Shown piece by piece: positions 10,804 to 19,674 of a stretch of DNA of 64,000 bases. This stretch comes from Polystyrenella longa (GTDB lineage: Bacteria > Planctomycetota > Planctomycetia > Planctomycetales > Planctomycetaceae): positions 1 to 64,000 of the forward strand of contig NZ_CP036281.1 of assembly GCF_007750395.1 (NCBI RefSeq), read 5' to 3'. The notes beneath the pieces are model-generated. The model was not told the DNA's origin and made no database searches. It saw only the letters and a list, made by a program, of their open reading frames with translations. Position 1 is the first letter of the stretch. Every line of letters starts with the position of its first letter. Position numbers and translations under genes: made by a program.

Positions 10804-12207
10804 ATGATTCCTGTGCGCTGGCCGATACGGAACCAGATTCTGGTTCCCTTTGTCATTATTCAATTGATCTCACTGCTGATCCTGACGGTCACTTCAGCCG
10901 TGCTGGCGGTGCGCCAGGCGGAAGAGAACCTGAACCAGCGATTGAATAATGTCGTCACCAGCCTGCAGGAGGCGACCTTCCCCATGACGCCCGACGTACT
11001 CGAACGATTGCGGTCTCTTTCAGGGGCGCATTTTGTTGTATGGGATATGGGGAAGCAGATTACGCAGACAACGCTCCAAACGGGTCAGACCGATCTGTCC
11101 TCGCTCCCACAACTTTCTAAACAGCGGGAAGACGATTCGACGAATATCGTGAATCAACAGACCGTGTTAGTCATCGGAGGGGAACGATACTTTTCGGAAC
11201 GAGTTCGCTGGAAGCGGGGGTTTGGGATCGATGCTGTCCTGGTACTGTACCCTGAACAGTACTGGCAGTCCGCCCGTCGTCAGGCATTGGTTCCTTCACT
11301 AGTGACCGGGTCGATCGTGTTGGTCCTGATCATTGCGGCGTCGTACTGGATATCGAATCGTATTGGAAATCGAATTCACCGTTTGAAGAATCAGGTATCC
11401 CGCATTGCCCAAGGGGAGTTTGAACCCGTTGAGACGGCACAGCTGTCCGACGAGTTGAAGGATCTATCAGAGGACATTAATCAAATGTCGACGGCGTTGA
11501 AGGAGTCGCTCCAGAACATCCGTGACACGGAACGGGCGGAATTGATCACCCAGTTAACGGGAGGCTTGGCGCATCATCTTCGAAACTCGTTGACGGGAGC
11601 GCGGATGGCGGTGCAACTTCATCAAAGTCGATGTCAGTCGAGACCAGAAGAAGAATCGTTGGCGCGAGCATTGCATCAACTATCTCTGACGGAAGAACAA
11701 ATCAAAGGATTGCTTCGTCTGACTCGGGGAGAAAATCGAACCAGCTTCCCTGCGGGTATCACCGATGTTCTGGAAGGAACAATTCGGTTGATTGAACCCA
11801 TCGTCAAACATAAGAAGATTGAGTTTGATTATGAAGGGGTCGAGACGAAAGCCCGGGTCGCAGATGGCGATGGTGTACGGGCTGCGTTATTGAATTTGTT
11901 GATGAATGCAATTGAAGCTGCGGGTCCCCAGGGAGTGGTGGGACTGAAGTCGTTCTATTCTCAAGAGAATCAATTGGTGATCGAGGTGAGCGACAATGGG
12001 CCGGGGGTCTCACCGGAGATTGAGCGGGAGATATTCAAACCGTTCTTTTCAACGAAGCAGGAAGGGATTGGTCTGGGTCTGGCGCTGGCGGAACAGGCGG
12101 CGCGAGATTGTGATGGTTCTCTGTCCCTTGATCGACATGAAGACCGAACCTGTTTTCGTTTGACGTTATCGATTCATCAGCCGGAACATGTGGTAGTAGG
12201 AAACTGA
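10804..12207 (+). CDS. Membrane sensor histidine kinase (HAMP, HisKA, HATPase)
   Basis: A 467-residue sensor kinase that autophosphorylates on His and passes phosphate to the NtrC-type regulator six bases downstream. Order: TM1 (VPFVIIQLISLLILTVTSAV, near residues 14-33), periplasmic sensor domain of about 130 residues, TM2 (SIVLVLIIAASYWI, near 168-182), HAMP linker, phosphoacceptor box GLAHHLRNSLTG with His257, and the ATPase with N box LLMNAIEAAG, G1 EVSDNGPGVS and the F/G2 boxes FFSTKQEGIGLGLALA. The ATG at 10804 is preferred to a TTG at 10720, since TM1 then begins soon after a short basic N-terminus. The signal is not recognisable. Together with the regulator it resembles planctomycete ZraS/AtoS-type systems. 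Confidence 0.9.
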   Translation: MIPVRWPIRNQILVPFVIIQLISLLILTVTSAVLAVRQAEENLNQRLNNVVTSLQEATFPMTPDVLERLRSLSGAHFVVWDMGKQITQTTLQTGQTDLSSLPQLSKQREDDSTNIVNQQTVLVIGGERYFSERVRWKRGFGIDAVLVLYPEQYWQSARRQALVPSLVTGSIVLVLIIAASYWISNRIGNRIHRLKNQVSRIAQGEFEPVETAQLSDELKDLSEDINQMSTALKESLQNIRDTERAELITQLTGGLAHHLRNSLTGARMAVQLHQSRCQSRPEEESLARALHQLSLTEEQIKGLLRLTRGENRTSFPAGITDVLEGTIRLIEPIVKHKKIEFDYEGVETKARVADGDGVRAALLNLLMNAIEAAGPQGVVGLKSFYSQENQLVIEVSDNGPGVSPEIEREIFKPFFSTKQEGIGLGLALAEQAARDCDGSLSLDRHEDRTCFRLTLSIHQPEHVVVGN

Positions 12208-12212
12208 AATAA

Positions 12213-13646
12213 ATGAGCAACGTATTGATCGTAGATGATGAACCGGCTATCTGTTGGGCACTGGAACAGGCATTACAAGATGCCGGACACTCAGTCTACA
12301 CGGCGGCCTCTGCCGAAGAAGCGCTGGAACTGACGGAACAGAAAACGGGAGAAACAGATTCAGCGATTCAGGTGACGCCCGATGTGGTGATGATGGATGT
12401 CCGTCTTCCGGGAATTGATGGCGTTGCGGCGATGAATCGACTTCGCGCCCAGGGGCCGCAGACTCCGGTCATTATCATGACCGCGTTTGGAAATCTGGAT
12501 ACCGCCATTCGTGCGATTAATAACGGGGCGTTTGAGTACCTGACCAAACCGTTTGATCTGGATCAGGCGGTGGAAGTGATTCGGAGGGCGCTGCAGTCGA
12601 CAGAGACAGAGTCTGTAGAGAAAACGTCGGCGGAAAAAGTCTCTCCCGGAGAGTTTCTTATCGGCAAATCGGCTCCGATGCAGGATGTCTTTCGGAAGAT
12701 TGCACTTGTCGCTGAAAACGATGTTCCCGTCTTGATCACCGGAGAAAGTGGGACAGGCAAAGAATTGGTGGCGACTGCCGTTCACCGTTACAGTTCCCGA
12801 AGCGAACAACCTTTTGTCCCCGTCTGTGTACCGGCAATGAGTGAAGCGTTAGTCGAAAGTGAACTGTTCGGTCACGTGCAGGGCGCCTTTACTGGAGCCG
12901 AAAAACAGCGGACCGGTTTATTGACTCTCGCTCATCAGGGAAGTGCGTTTTTTGACGAGATCGGTGACATTGCACTTTCGACCCAGGTCAAACTTCTTCG
13001 AGTTCTGGAGAACAGACAGGTGACTGCCGTGGGATCGAATCAGTCGCAGGCTTCGGACTTTCGGCTGATTGCCGCGACGAATCGATCACTGGAAGATCAG
13101 GTGGCCAAGGGAGATTTTCGCGAGGATCTTTTCTATCGGCTGAACGTCTTTCGTATCGAGCTTCCACCGCTACGGGAACGTCGCGAAGATATTCCACTGC
13201 TTGCCCAGCATTTTCTAGATCAACTTAATTCACCGCGAAATCGCTGGTTGTCAAAACGGACTTTAGCGGAGTTGAGCCGCCGGGAATGGTATGGCAATGT
13301 GCGTGAGTTAAAGAATGTCATTGACCATGCGGCCATCGTTAATCGTTCGGAAGTGATTGAACCGGAGGATCTGCCGCAACCGAGTCAGAAACTCTCCAAC
13401 ATTGAAAGTTCTCAACCGGAAACTTTGACGAAGGCGGTGCAGAACTGGATCGACGATCGTCTGCAGACTGAAGAGACCGAGGGAACAACTGGAAAGATCT
13501 ACGAATCATTTCTTGATAAAGCAGAATCGATCCTGTTGGAACGCACTCTGAAATCAACTGGCGGAAATCGTCAGGAAGCGGCGCGACGATTGGGCATCCA
13601 TCGTCAGACGCTGCGTGAAAAATTAAAGCGGTACGACATCAAATAA
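12213..13646 (+). CDS. NtrC-family sigma-54-dependent response regulator
   Basis: A 477-residue enhancer-binding activator. The receiver domain (LIVDDEPAICWAL) has Asp8/Asp9, phosphorylation site Asp62 in MMDVRLPG, and Lys112. The AAA+ domain has Walker A GESGTGKE at 177-184 and the intact sigma-54 contact loop GAFTGA at 224-229, so it should activate RpoN promoters. Walker B is FFDEIG rather than the usual FLDEIG. The C-terminal Fis-type helix-turn-helix is GNRQEAARRLGIHRQTLREK. Between sheet 2 and the phospho-Asp there is a slightly longer loop (LTEQKTGETDSAIQVT). It is co-transcribed with the kinase (5-bp gap). Confidence 0.93.
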   Translation: MSNVLIVDDEPAICWALEQALQDAGHSVYTAASAEEALELTEQKTGETDSAIQVTPDVVMMDVRLPGIDGVAAMNRLRAQGPQTPVIIMTAFGNLDTAIRAINNGAFEYLTKPFDLDQAVEVIRRALQSTETESVEKTSAEKVSPGEFLIGKSAPMQDVFRKIALVAENDVPVLITGESGTGKELVATAVHRYSSRSEQPFVPVCVPAMSEALVESELFGHVQGAFTGAEKQRTGLLTLAHQGSAFFDEIGDIALSTQVKLLRVLENRQVTAVGSNQSQASDFRLIAATNRSLEDQVAKGDFREDLFYRLNVFRIELPPLRERREDIPLLAQHFLDQLNSPRNRWLSKRTLAELSRREWYGNVRELKNVIDHAAIVNRSEVIEPEDLPQPSQKLSNIESSQPETLTKAVQNWIDDRLQTEETEGTTGKIYESFLDKAESILLERTLKSTGGNRQEAARRLGIHRQTLREKLKRYDIK

Positions 13647-13697
13647 CGATGGGCATACCGCTTCGTGTAGTTCGTCAGATTAAGAAGAGACATTCGC

Positions 13698-14411
13698 TCA
13701 ACCGGCGAGTGTTTCCCGTTGTAATCGGGTGAGTTCTTCGATTCCTTTAGTCGCCAGATCGAGTTGGCGGTCGAGGAGTTCGCGGGAGAATGCTTGACCT
13801 TCAGCGGTGCCCTGCACTTCTACGAATTCACCGGAGCCGGTCATGACGACATTCGTGTCGACATCGGCGGCGAAGTCTTCGTGGTAATTGAGGTCGAGCA
13901 GGACTTCCCCATTGATGACTCCCACGCTGATAGCGGCGACCGAGTCTTTAAGGATTGGACGATCAACTCCTTCGGCCGGTTCGAGCTGAGAGGCAGCATC
14001 GGCCAGGGCAATATAAGCACCAGTCAGACTGAGAGTGCGTGTTCCCCCGTCCGCTTTGAGGACATCGCAATCGACCAGGATGGAACGACGTCCGAGGGCT
14101 TCGAGATCGACAATGGCGCGGAGGCTACGTCCTATGAGGCGTTGAATCTCGCTGGTACGTCCATCGATCTTAGTACGTTCACGGCGTTTACGGGGCGTGG
14201 TACTGCCGGGCAGCATGTTATATTCGGCGGTGACCCAACCCGTAAGATCGTCCTGACTTTTCCAGGGAGGAACGGACATGTCCAGACTGGCAGTACAGAG
14301 GACGGAGGTTTCCCCGGCGGAAATTAAGACACTTCCCGCGGCTGCTGAAGTGAAAGGACGCTGAATGGTGATGGGTCGCAATTGATCGACCGCTCGACCG
14401 TCAATTCTCAT
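13698..14411 (-). CDS. rph: Ribonuclease PH
   Basis: A phosphorolytic 3'-5' exoribonuclease that trims tRNA 3' ends. The 237-residue length is standard. Seen: N-terminal [27 protein letters not shown], the RNase PH core [20 protein letters not shown] with the conserved RxxRExxK-like [44 protein letters not shown] and the C-terminal [19 protein letters not shown] and VEVQGTAEG. It faces the regulator gene (convergent). A long plus-strand open frame over it is only a shadow. Confidence 0.96.
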   Translation of the reverse strand: MRIDGRAVDQLRPITIQRPFTSAAAGSVLISAGETSVLCTASLDMSVPPWKSQDDLTGWVTAEYNMLPGSTTPRKRRERTKIDGRTSEIQRLIGRSLRAIVDLEALGRRSILVDCDVLKADGGTRTLSLTGAYIALADAASQLEPAEGVDRPILKDSVAAISVGVINGEVLLDLNYHEDFAADVDTNVVMTGSGEFVEVQGTAEGQAFSRELLDRQLDLATKGIEELTRLQRETLAG

Positions 14412-14560
14412 AACTCGTTACCTGCCTACTGATGATTGGCTTCGTTGGTGATGGACGAATGCCATTCTAGAAGAGCAGTAGCACGGGCGAAAGGAACGGA
14501 GTTGTGCGGAGTGAGTGAAAAGAAGAATCCACAGAAGCCGATATAACGACAGAGTCCTGT

Positions 14561-15772
14561 TTAGCGTTTCAGCTTGGCGTGAAAGCGAAGGTAATCCATT
14601 TCCACCTTGGGCAGGCTGTGGTGGATGACTTCCTGGAAGTCGGTCAGACGTTCATCAGGCGTATAAAGTCGACCGTTACTGCGAGTGCTGACTCGTTTCA
14701 GATAATCGACATACTGACGAGGACGAGTTTCCAGCAGATAAAAGCTGAGGGCCCATGCTTCGCTGTAAGCATCCAGAGAGGAGGATTGGAAGAGATCGTC
14801 CGAGACGATGAATTGAGGCAGCGACTGATCTGGTCGTCGACTTTCGGCGTAATCCTTGAACCAGAGGAACCGTTCGCTGTTCAGTTTGTCGGAAGTCACG
14901 CGAGAGGAATTCCGGACACCGGGGGATTCAAAAACAGTCGCTAATCCTTCGACAATCCAGCGGGGGTTATCACCCAACCGGGAATGCAGGTTCATGTTGA
15001 AGGCCACCTGATGGGTTCCTTCATGGATGATGGTGTTACGCAGTTCATCGTCGACCGCGACAAGGTTCGCATAGTAATTGGGCTGTTGGAAGGACGTGGT
15101 CGTCGGGAAATCGGAACCGGTTCCAAGTAATTGCTGGCTGAGATCGGGAGCGGGACGGCTGTTGGCAGATGTTTTGAAGGAGAGTCGATCATCGGGAATG
15201 AAGAGTGCGACTCGATTTGTTCGAGGTTGATAATATCCTCGCAGGCCCTGGCTGTAGCGAACTCCATCCCGTTTGCAGTATTCAACGAAACTTTTCTCAT
15301 CCGGAAAGACAATACTCACCATCGTGAACTCGGGTTGTTCAAGATTCATGCCACGGATTTTAAAGTAGTTAAAAAACTGGCGGTATACCAGGTCGAACAT
15401 TTTCGCGTAGGTGGATGCTCGGCCGGGTGGAGCGACGGTAACGTAGTGGGCGCTGGTGGCGATTTCATAATCGCGTCCGAATTCCCGATACAGATTTGAT
15501 TTCATCTGTAGCGTGGATAAACATTTGAATTGTGGAGAGACACGGCGAAAGTTGGTGACTTCTTTAAGAGGGACCTGATGCAGTATTCCATCCTGGCCCA
15601 TTAGCCAGCAGAATTTCTGGTTCTGACCTTCAACGCGTCCCTGATAGGACTCTTTGGATTTTCCCACGGTCATTTCGACCAGACTATCGGCCTGCGCTCT
15701 AGGAACACACCAACCGAATGCCATGAGCATACAGCCGAAGATCAGAAAATAACTTCTCAAGACTCGACACAT
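14561..15772 (-). CDS. Secreted DUF1570-type protein with HExxH motif
   Basis: A 403-residue exported protein. A signal peptide is clear (hydrophobic SYFLIFGCMLMAFGWCV then RAQA). The N-terminal part resembles SHD1/SLA1-like segments common in planctomycete secreted proteins (VEMTVGKSKESYQGRVEG). The C-terminal half matches the DUF1570/peptidase MA-like pattern: HEGTHQ (HExxH) followed by NPRWIVEGLATVFE, giving a gluzincin-like third ligand Glu. Zinc protease activity is therefore plausible but unproven; the family is mostly uncharacterised and confined to Planctomycetes and relatives. No operon partner: the next gene upstream is divergent. Confidence 0.75.
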   Translation of the reverse strand: MCRVLRSYFLIFGCMLMAFGWCVPRAQADSLVEMTVGKSKESYQGRVEGQNQKFCWLMGQDGILHQVPLKEVTNFRRVSPQFKCLSTLQMKSNLYREFGRDYEIATSAHYVTVAPPGRASTYAKMFDLVYRQFFNYFKIRGMNLEQPEFTMVSIVFPDEKSFVEYCKRDGVRYSQGLRGYYQPRTNRVALFIPDDRLSFKTSANSRPAPDLSQQLLGTGSDFPTTTSFQQPNYYANLVAVDDELRNTIIHEGTHQVAFNMNLHSRLGDNPRWIVEGLATVFESPGVRNSSRVTSDKLNSERFLWFKDYAESRRPDQSLPQFIVSDDLFQSSSLDAYSEAWALSFYLLETRPRQYVDYLKRVSTRSNGRLYTPDERLTDFQEVIHHSLPKVEMDYLRFHAKLKR

Positions 15773-16083
15773 GGTTGGACTCGGTTCAGCAGAAAAACGA
15801 CGATGAAAACTCCCCTACCCCGACGAAGAGTTTCTTACGTATTAAAACCTTAGGTCGCAGAACGGTATGGGGACGGAAGATTTTTCCCCAGCAGGAAGTA
15901 GACTGGATGCAGCTTGAAAACTGCCACTGGACCGAGGGTGGAAGTCGGTTATGCTGAGAGGAGAGTTCGTTAACTGTTGAAGAACAGAGGTTTACGATTT
16001 GCCTGGACTTCGTCCAATCATTTGAAGGCGTCCTTCTTTACCTCAAATTAACGCTGATTTGCCAAACTAAAGGATGTCCCGTC
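15773..16083. other. Divergent intergenic region, nothing recognised
   Basis: 311 bp between two divergently transcribed genes for secreted proteins. It must hold both promoters, but no clear -35/-10 pair, hairpin or repeat was recognised. AAAGGATG at 16070-16077 is the probable ribosome site of the next gene. Confidence 0.4.
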
Positions 16084-17427
16084 ATGCGGGTTGTGTTGAT
16101 TATCTTGATTCTATTCTGTTGCTGTTCATTGGCGATTTCGGCTGACGACCAGACTGAGCAGTTGTCCGCGCGGGTAGAACAGTTGGTGGAGCAGTTACGG
16201 ACAGACGATCGCGCCGAGCGACGGGAGGTGGAGTCGGCGTTGATCGAATTGGGGCCGCGTGCTCTTCCGTTCGTCCCCAAACCAGACCGGGGACAATCGA
16301 TGTCACAACGAGTTGGTCTGGAGCGAGTACGGCAAGTGTTGCAACGACAGAAGTCGGCCGCTTCACTGGAAGAATCCCGGTTTACGCTCTCGGGCGAAAT
16401 GACTGTAAAGAAGCTTCTCACTGAAATTTCCCGACAGACGGAGAACCAACTCGACCTGTCGACGATTCCCGCTGAAGTATTGGGGCGTACGGTTGATGTC
16501 GATTTCAAGAAGACGTCGTTCTGGGATGGGATTGACTGGCTCGAAGAGGAGTTGTCGCTACATTACTTTGCGTTGAGTCAATTCGAATTGCGGACCGACG
16601 TTCACGAAGGAATCACCCATACGCATCAAGGCCCAGTTCGATTTGAGTTCCTGAAACCAACGTCCAAAAAATTGATTGGCAATACCGACCAGATCTTGTG
16701 GCGAGTTCCCGTGCGGGTTTATTTCGAACCCCGTTTACGGCCTCTCTATCTCCACTGGAAGGGAGACGCGTTTCAGGCGGTTGGATTGCAGGGAGCGGAA
16801 AACGACAGTCAAGAACCAGTCGGACTCGATCCGTTCAATCCGGATTCTTCAATTGAACTTGCGGCGGAATCAGATCAGGGTGGTTTGCAAACCATTCTCG
16901 ATTTCGTAGGTCCCCAGGATCAGAAATTAGAGGCTTTGAAGATACAGGGATCCTTTGAACTCATTCTGGCAGCCGGTCACGAAGAGGTTGAATTCCCGCT
17001 GACGGAATCGACTCAACCCGCAATGAAACGAGTGGGACCGGCCCGCATTGAATTGATTGAACTGAAACGGACCTCGGTTGAAGTTTATGACGAAGACGAA
17101 ACTCAGCAGAAGGAAGTTTTACGGGTGGTGTTGGACGTCCTTTATTCGCCGCAGGTTTTAAATGCGTTTGAATCCCACCGGACCTGGATGTTCTCGGACC
17201 CAATCTGGATTCGAACGGCGAACGGTGAGGAGATTCGGCGGGATCCTTTGTTCAAAACATTGAACCAGTTTCCAGGAGAGATCGAGGTGGCATACGACTT
17301 CGATATTCCCAAGGAAAAACAGGACGGTAGCACGCTGCTTTATCAAATTCCTACTCTGGTGACGACCCTTGATCTGGCGGTCGAACCGGTGCTTCTATCG
17401 GTACAAGCGGAGGCGGTTGCGGACTGA
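16084..17427 (+). CDS. Secreted planctomycete protein of unknown function
   Basis: I do not recognise a characterised family. The 447-residue product has a strong signal peptide (VVLIILILFCCCSLAISA), then a short helical HEAT-like segment (RTDDRAERREVESALIELGPRALPFV), then a segment resembling the STN/secretin-type short domain (MTVKKLLTEISRQTENQLDLSTIPAEVLGRTVDVDFKK split by a variable stretch) and a long beta-rich C-terminal part without Cys or catalytic motifs. This layout (signal, HEAT-like, STN-like, beta domain) recurs in Planctomycetes. No neighbour suggests a role. Confidence 0.6.
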   Translation: MRVVLIILILFCCCSLAISADDQTEQLSARVEQLVEQLRTDDRAERREVESALIELGPRALPFVPKPDRGQSMSQRVGLERVRQVLQRQKSAASLEESRFTLSGEMTVKKLLTEISRQTENQLDLSTIPAEVLGRTVDVDFKKTSFWDGIDWLEEELSLHYFALSQFELRTDVHEGITHTHQGPVRFEFLKPTSKKLIGNTDQILWRVPVRVYFEPRLRPLYLHWKGDAFQAVGLQGAENDSQEPVGLDPFNPDSSIELAAESDQGGLQTILDFVGPQDQKLEALKIQGSFELILAAGHEEVEFPLTESTQPAMKRVGPARIELIELKRTSVEVYDEDETQQKEVLRVVLDVLYSPQVLNAFESHRTWMFSDPIWIRTANGEEIRRDPLFKTLNQFPGEIEVAYDFDIPKEKQDGSTLLYQIPTLVTTLDLAVEPVLLSVQAEAVAD

Positions 17428-17904
17428 TTTGGCGACGATTAAAGATAAGCTGACGCTGATGTGTAACCTGCTTAAAGAGGTCGATTTCGGTTGACCAGTC
17501 ACAAAATTAGGGCGATCTGAGTGGGATCCGCCCTGAAAGCAGCAAAAAACGGGGTTGCTTCGTTGTGTCTGCCGAAGCGGGATGGATATAACAGAGCAGG
17601 AATCAGGCACCCGATGACTTCAAGTTGTTGGTGAGCCGGTGTAGAAGAGATCCACTCAGGAAACCGCTTTTTCGCGAAAAGCGTCGCTCGCATGAGGCAC
17701 TCCCGGTATGGAAATGATTTTCTTCCGGAAAGAAAGAACCTGTCTGAGTTCAGGGATGCTGCCTCGCCACGCTTGAGCAGCGAAGGTCACCTACCTCGAC
17801 TTCTCACCGGACGAAACAGGTCCGCCGGATGTATTGGAATCTGGCAAGTTGATGATTCTTCATTCATCAGCACGGTATGACATTTAATTGGAGTGAAAAC
17901 TTTT
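17428..17904. other. Intergenic region before the transhydrogenase operon
   Basis: 477 bp holding the promoter of pntAA. Two hairpins are visible: GGGCGATC...GATCCGCCC around 17511-17534 (one bulge) and a perfect 7-bp stem CGCTTTT/AAAAGCG at 17665-17683. Neither has a T run, so neither is called a terminator. A GGAG at 17890-17893 is the ribosome site. No gene is supported. Confidence 0.4.
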
Positions 17905-19173
17905 ATGTCCGATATGACACCCAGCTTGACGACAGGTGTCCCCAGGGAGACGCTCGACGGGGAAAGCCGAGTAGCCCTCGTGCCCGCGACCGCACAGGCA
18001 TTGATCAAGCAAGGTTACCAGGTACAAATCGAAACAGGCGCCGGACTGGCGGCAGGATATCTGGACGAAGCTTATACGAACGCCGGCGCGACCATCGTCA
18101 GCAATCGATCCGAGCTTTTTTCCAACAGTGATATCATTCTGCAGGTACGCGCGGCCGGCGCGAATTCGGACAACTATTCACAGGACCTGGATTTGCTCTC
18201 CTCTGGGAAAGTGGTCATCGCTCATTGTGAACCATTGGCCGAACCGGAAGCATTCCGAGGATACGCGGACAAAGGGGTCACCTTGTTCGCTCTCGAATTG
18301 TTGCCCCGTATTACCCGGGCGCAGAGCATGGACGTGCTTTCGTCTATGGCAACGATTGCGGGATACAAAGCGGTTCTGATTGCAGCGAACGCCCTTCCCC
18401 GCATGTTCCCCATGATGATGACGGCGGCGGGAACACTCAAACCGGCGAAGGTGTTTATTATCGGTGCCGGCGTCGCGGGTCTGCAGGCGATTGCGACAGC
18501 CAAACGGCTGGGCGCCGTTGTTTCCGCTTACGACCTTCGTCCCGCAGTAAAAGAACAAGTGGAAAGTCTCGGCGGTAAATTCGTCGAGATGGAACTCGAT
18601 ACCGGAACCTCTGAGCAAAAAGGGGGCTACGCCAAAGAGATGGGCGAAGAGTTCTATCGCAAACAACGCGAGATGATGAGCAAGGTCATCGCCGAATCCG
18701 ATGTGGTCATTACCACGGCAGCGGTTCCCGGTAAGAAGTCTCCCATTCTGGTGACCGCAGAGATGGTCCAGGGAATGAAACCGGGGACGGTCATTGTCGA
18801 CCTTGCCTGTGAAAAAGGAGGCAACTGCGAACTGACCGTCAACGGACAGACGATCGACTCCAACGGAGTCAAAATCATTGGACCGAAGAACATCACTTCG
18901 ACAATCCCCGACCATGCCAGCGAGATGTACTCCAAGAACATCACCACGTTCCTCAAAAATCTGGTTGCTGACGGAGCGGTGAATATCAACATGGAGGACG
19001 AGATCATCGCGGATACATTAATCACCCGCGAAGGAGAGATTGTTCAACCCCGCGTTCGTGAAATTCTGGGAATGACCGCTGCTGAAACCGTGACTGAAGA
19101 ATCGGCGCCGGTAGAAACATCGACCTCGGAAACATCCCCTTCAGAAACGAATGACGAGCGTACCAGCGAATAG
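17905..19173 (+). CDS. pntAA: NAD(P) transhydrogenase subunit alpha part 1 (NAD-binding)
   Basis: The soluble NAD(H)-binding part of proton-translocating transhydrogenase, which makes NADPH at the expense of the proton gradient. Seen: N-terminal GVPRETLDGESRVALVPATA, alanine dehydrogenase/PNT core KVFIIGAGVAGLQAIATAKRLGAVV (Rossmann GxGxxG), and SEQKGGYAKEMGEEFYRKQ, the mobile loop region. The C-terminus is low-complexity Thr/Glu/Ser. It ends without membrane helices, which are on the separate next gene: the split three-gene form. ATG 17905 is preferred to GTG 17893 because GGAG at 17890-17893 overlaps the latter. Length 422 residues. Confidence 0.94.
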   Translation: MSDMTPSLTTGVPRETLDGESRVALVPATAQALIKQGYQVQIETGAGLAAGYLDEAYTNAGATIVSNRSELFSNSDIILQVRAAGANSDNYSQDLDLLSSGKVVIAHCEPLAEPEAFRGYADKGVTLFALELLPRITRAQSMDVLSSMATIAGYKAVLIAANALPRMFPMMMTAAGTLKPAKVFIIGAGVAGLQAIATAKRLGAVVSAYDLRPAVKEQVESLGGKFVEMELDTGTSEQKGGYAKEMGEEFYRKQREMMSKVIAESDVVITTAAVPGKKSPILVTAEMVQGMKPGTVIVDLACEKGGNCELTVNGQTIDSNGVKIIGPKNITSTIPDHASEMYSKNITTFLKNLVADGAVNINMEDEIIADTLITREGEIVQPRVREILGMTAAETVTEESAPVETSTSETSPSETNDERTSE

Positions 19174-19285
19174 GCAAAAGCGAATAAATAAAGTATCTCG
19201 TGTTGCGTTCGCGTCCAACTAACAATTCACCATAACTTGTCTCTGTTCATTGATGAACGGGGAAGTACTGATACAGGAGTCGTCC

Positions 19286-19669
19286 ATGTTGACTCAATTT
19301 ATGCTCTTCGCCGAAGGGCTCGCGGAAGCCGTAGAAGAGCTCTCGGTTACCGTTACTAATGCGACCGCCGGGGGGCAGCCGAGCGCGATGGAATACACAT
19401 TGCTGCTGACGATTTTTCTACTGGCAGTTTTTGTCGGTTTTGAAATTATCACCAAGGTTCCTCCGACTTTGCACACCCCGCTGATGTCCGGATCGAACGC
19501 GATTTCGGGGATCACCCTCGTGGGGGCGTTGCTGACGATTAAAATGGATTATGGCTGGTTCGCCCAGACACTCGGTTTCCTTGCTGTTGTGCTGGCCACG
19601 GTGAATGCCGTCGGCGGGTTCATGGTCACCCATCGTATGCTCGAAATGTTTCGCAAGAAGAAAGGGTGA
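19286..19669 (+). CDS. pntAB: NAD(P) transhydrogenase subunit alpha part 2 (membrane)
   Basis: A small membrane subunit (127 residues) completing the alpha chain of the proton pump. Three to four helices are visible: YTLLLTIFLLAVFVGFEII, ISGITLVGALLTI and LGFLAVVLATVNAVGGFMV, with the family sequence VPPTLHTPLMSGSNAISG between the first two. The ATG at 19286 has AGGAG at 19275-19279, better than an in-frame ATG at 19250. The gap to pntAA is 112 bp; the stop precedes the pntB start by five bases. Confidence 0.93.
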   Translation: MLTQFMLFAEGLAEAVEELSVTVTNATAGGQPSAMEYTLLLTIFLLAVFVGFEIITKVPPTLHTPLMSGSNAISGITLVGALLTIKMDYGWFAQTLGFLAVVLATVNAVGGFMVTHRMLEMFRKKKG

Positions 19670-19674
19670 TCTCG

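Noticed and set aside
13764-14327. A 187-residue plus-strand open frame over rph
   Set aside because: It lies opposite a clear RNase PH gene and has no family features; it is a shadow.
17665-17683. Perfect 7-bp hairpin CGCTTTT/AAAAGCG before pntAA
   Set aside because: No T run and no clear place in a transcript end; could be chance in a 477-bp gap, so listed only inside the gap feature.
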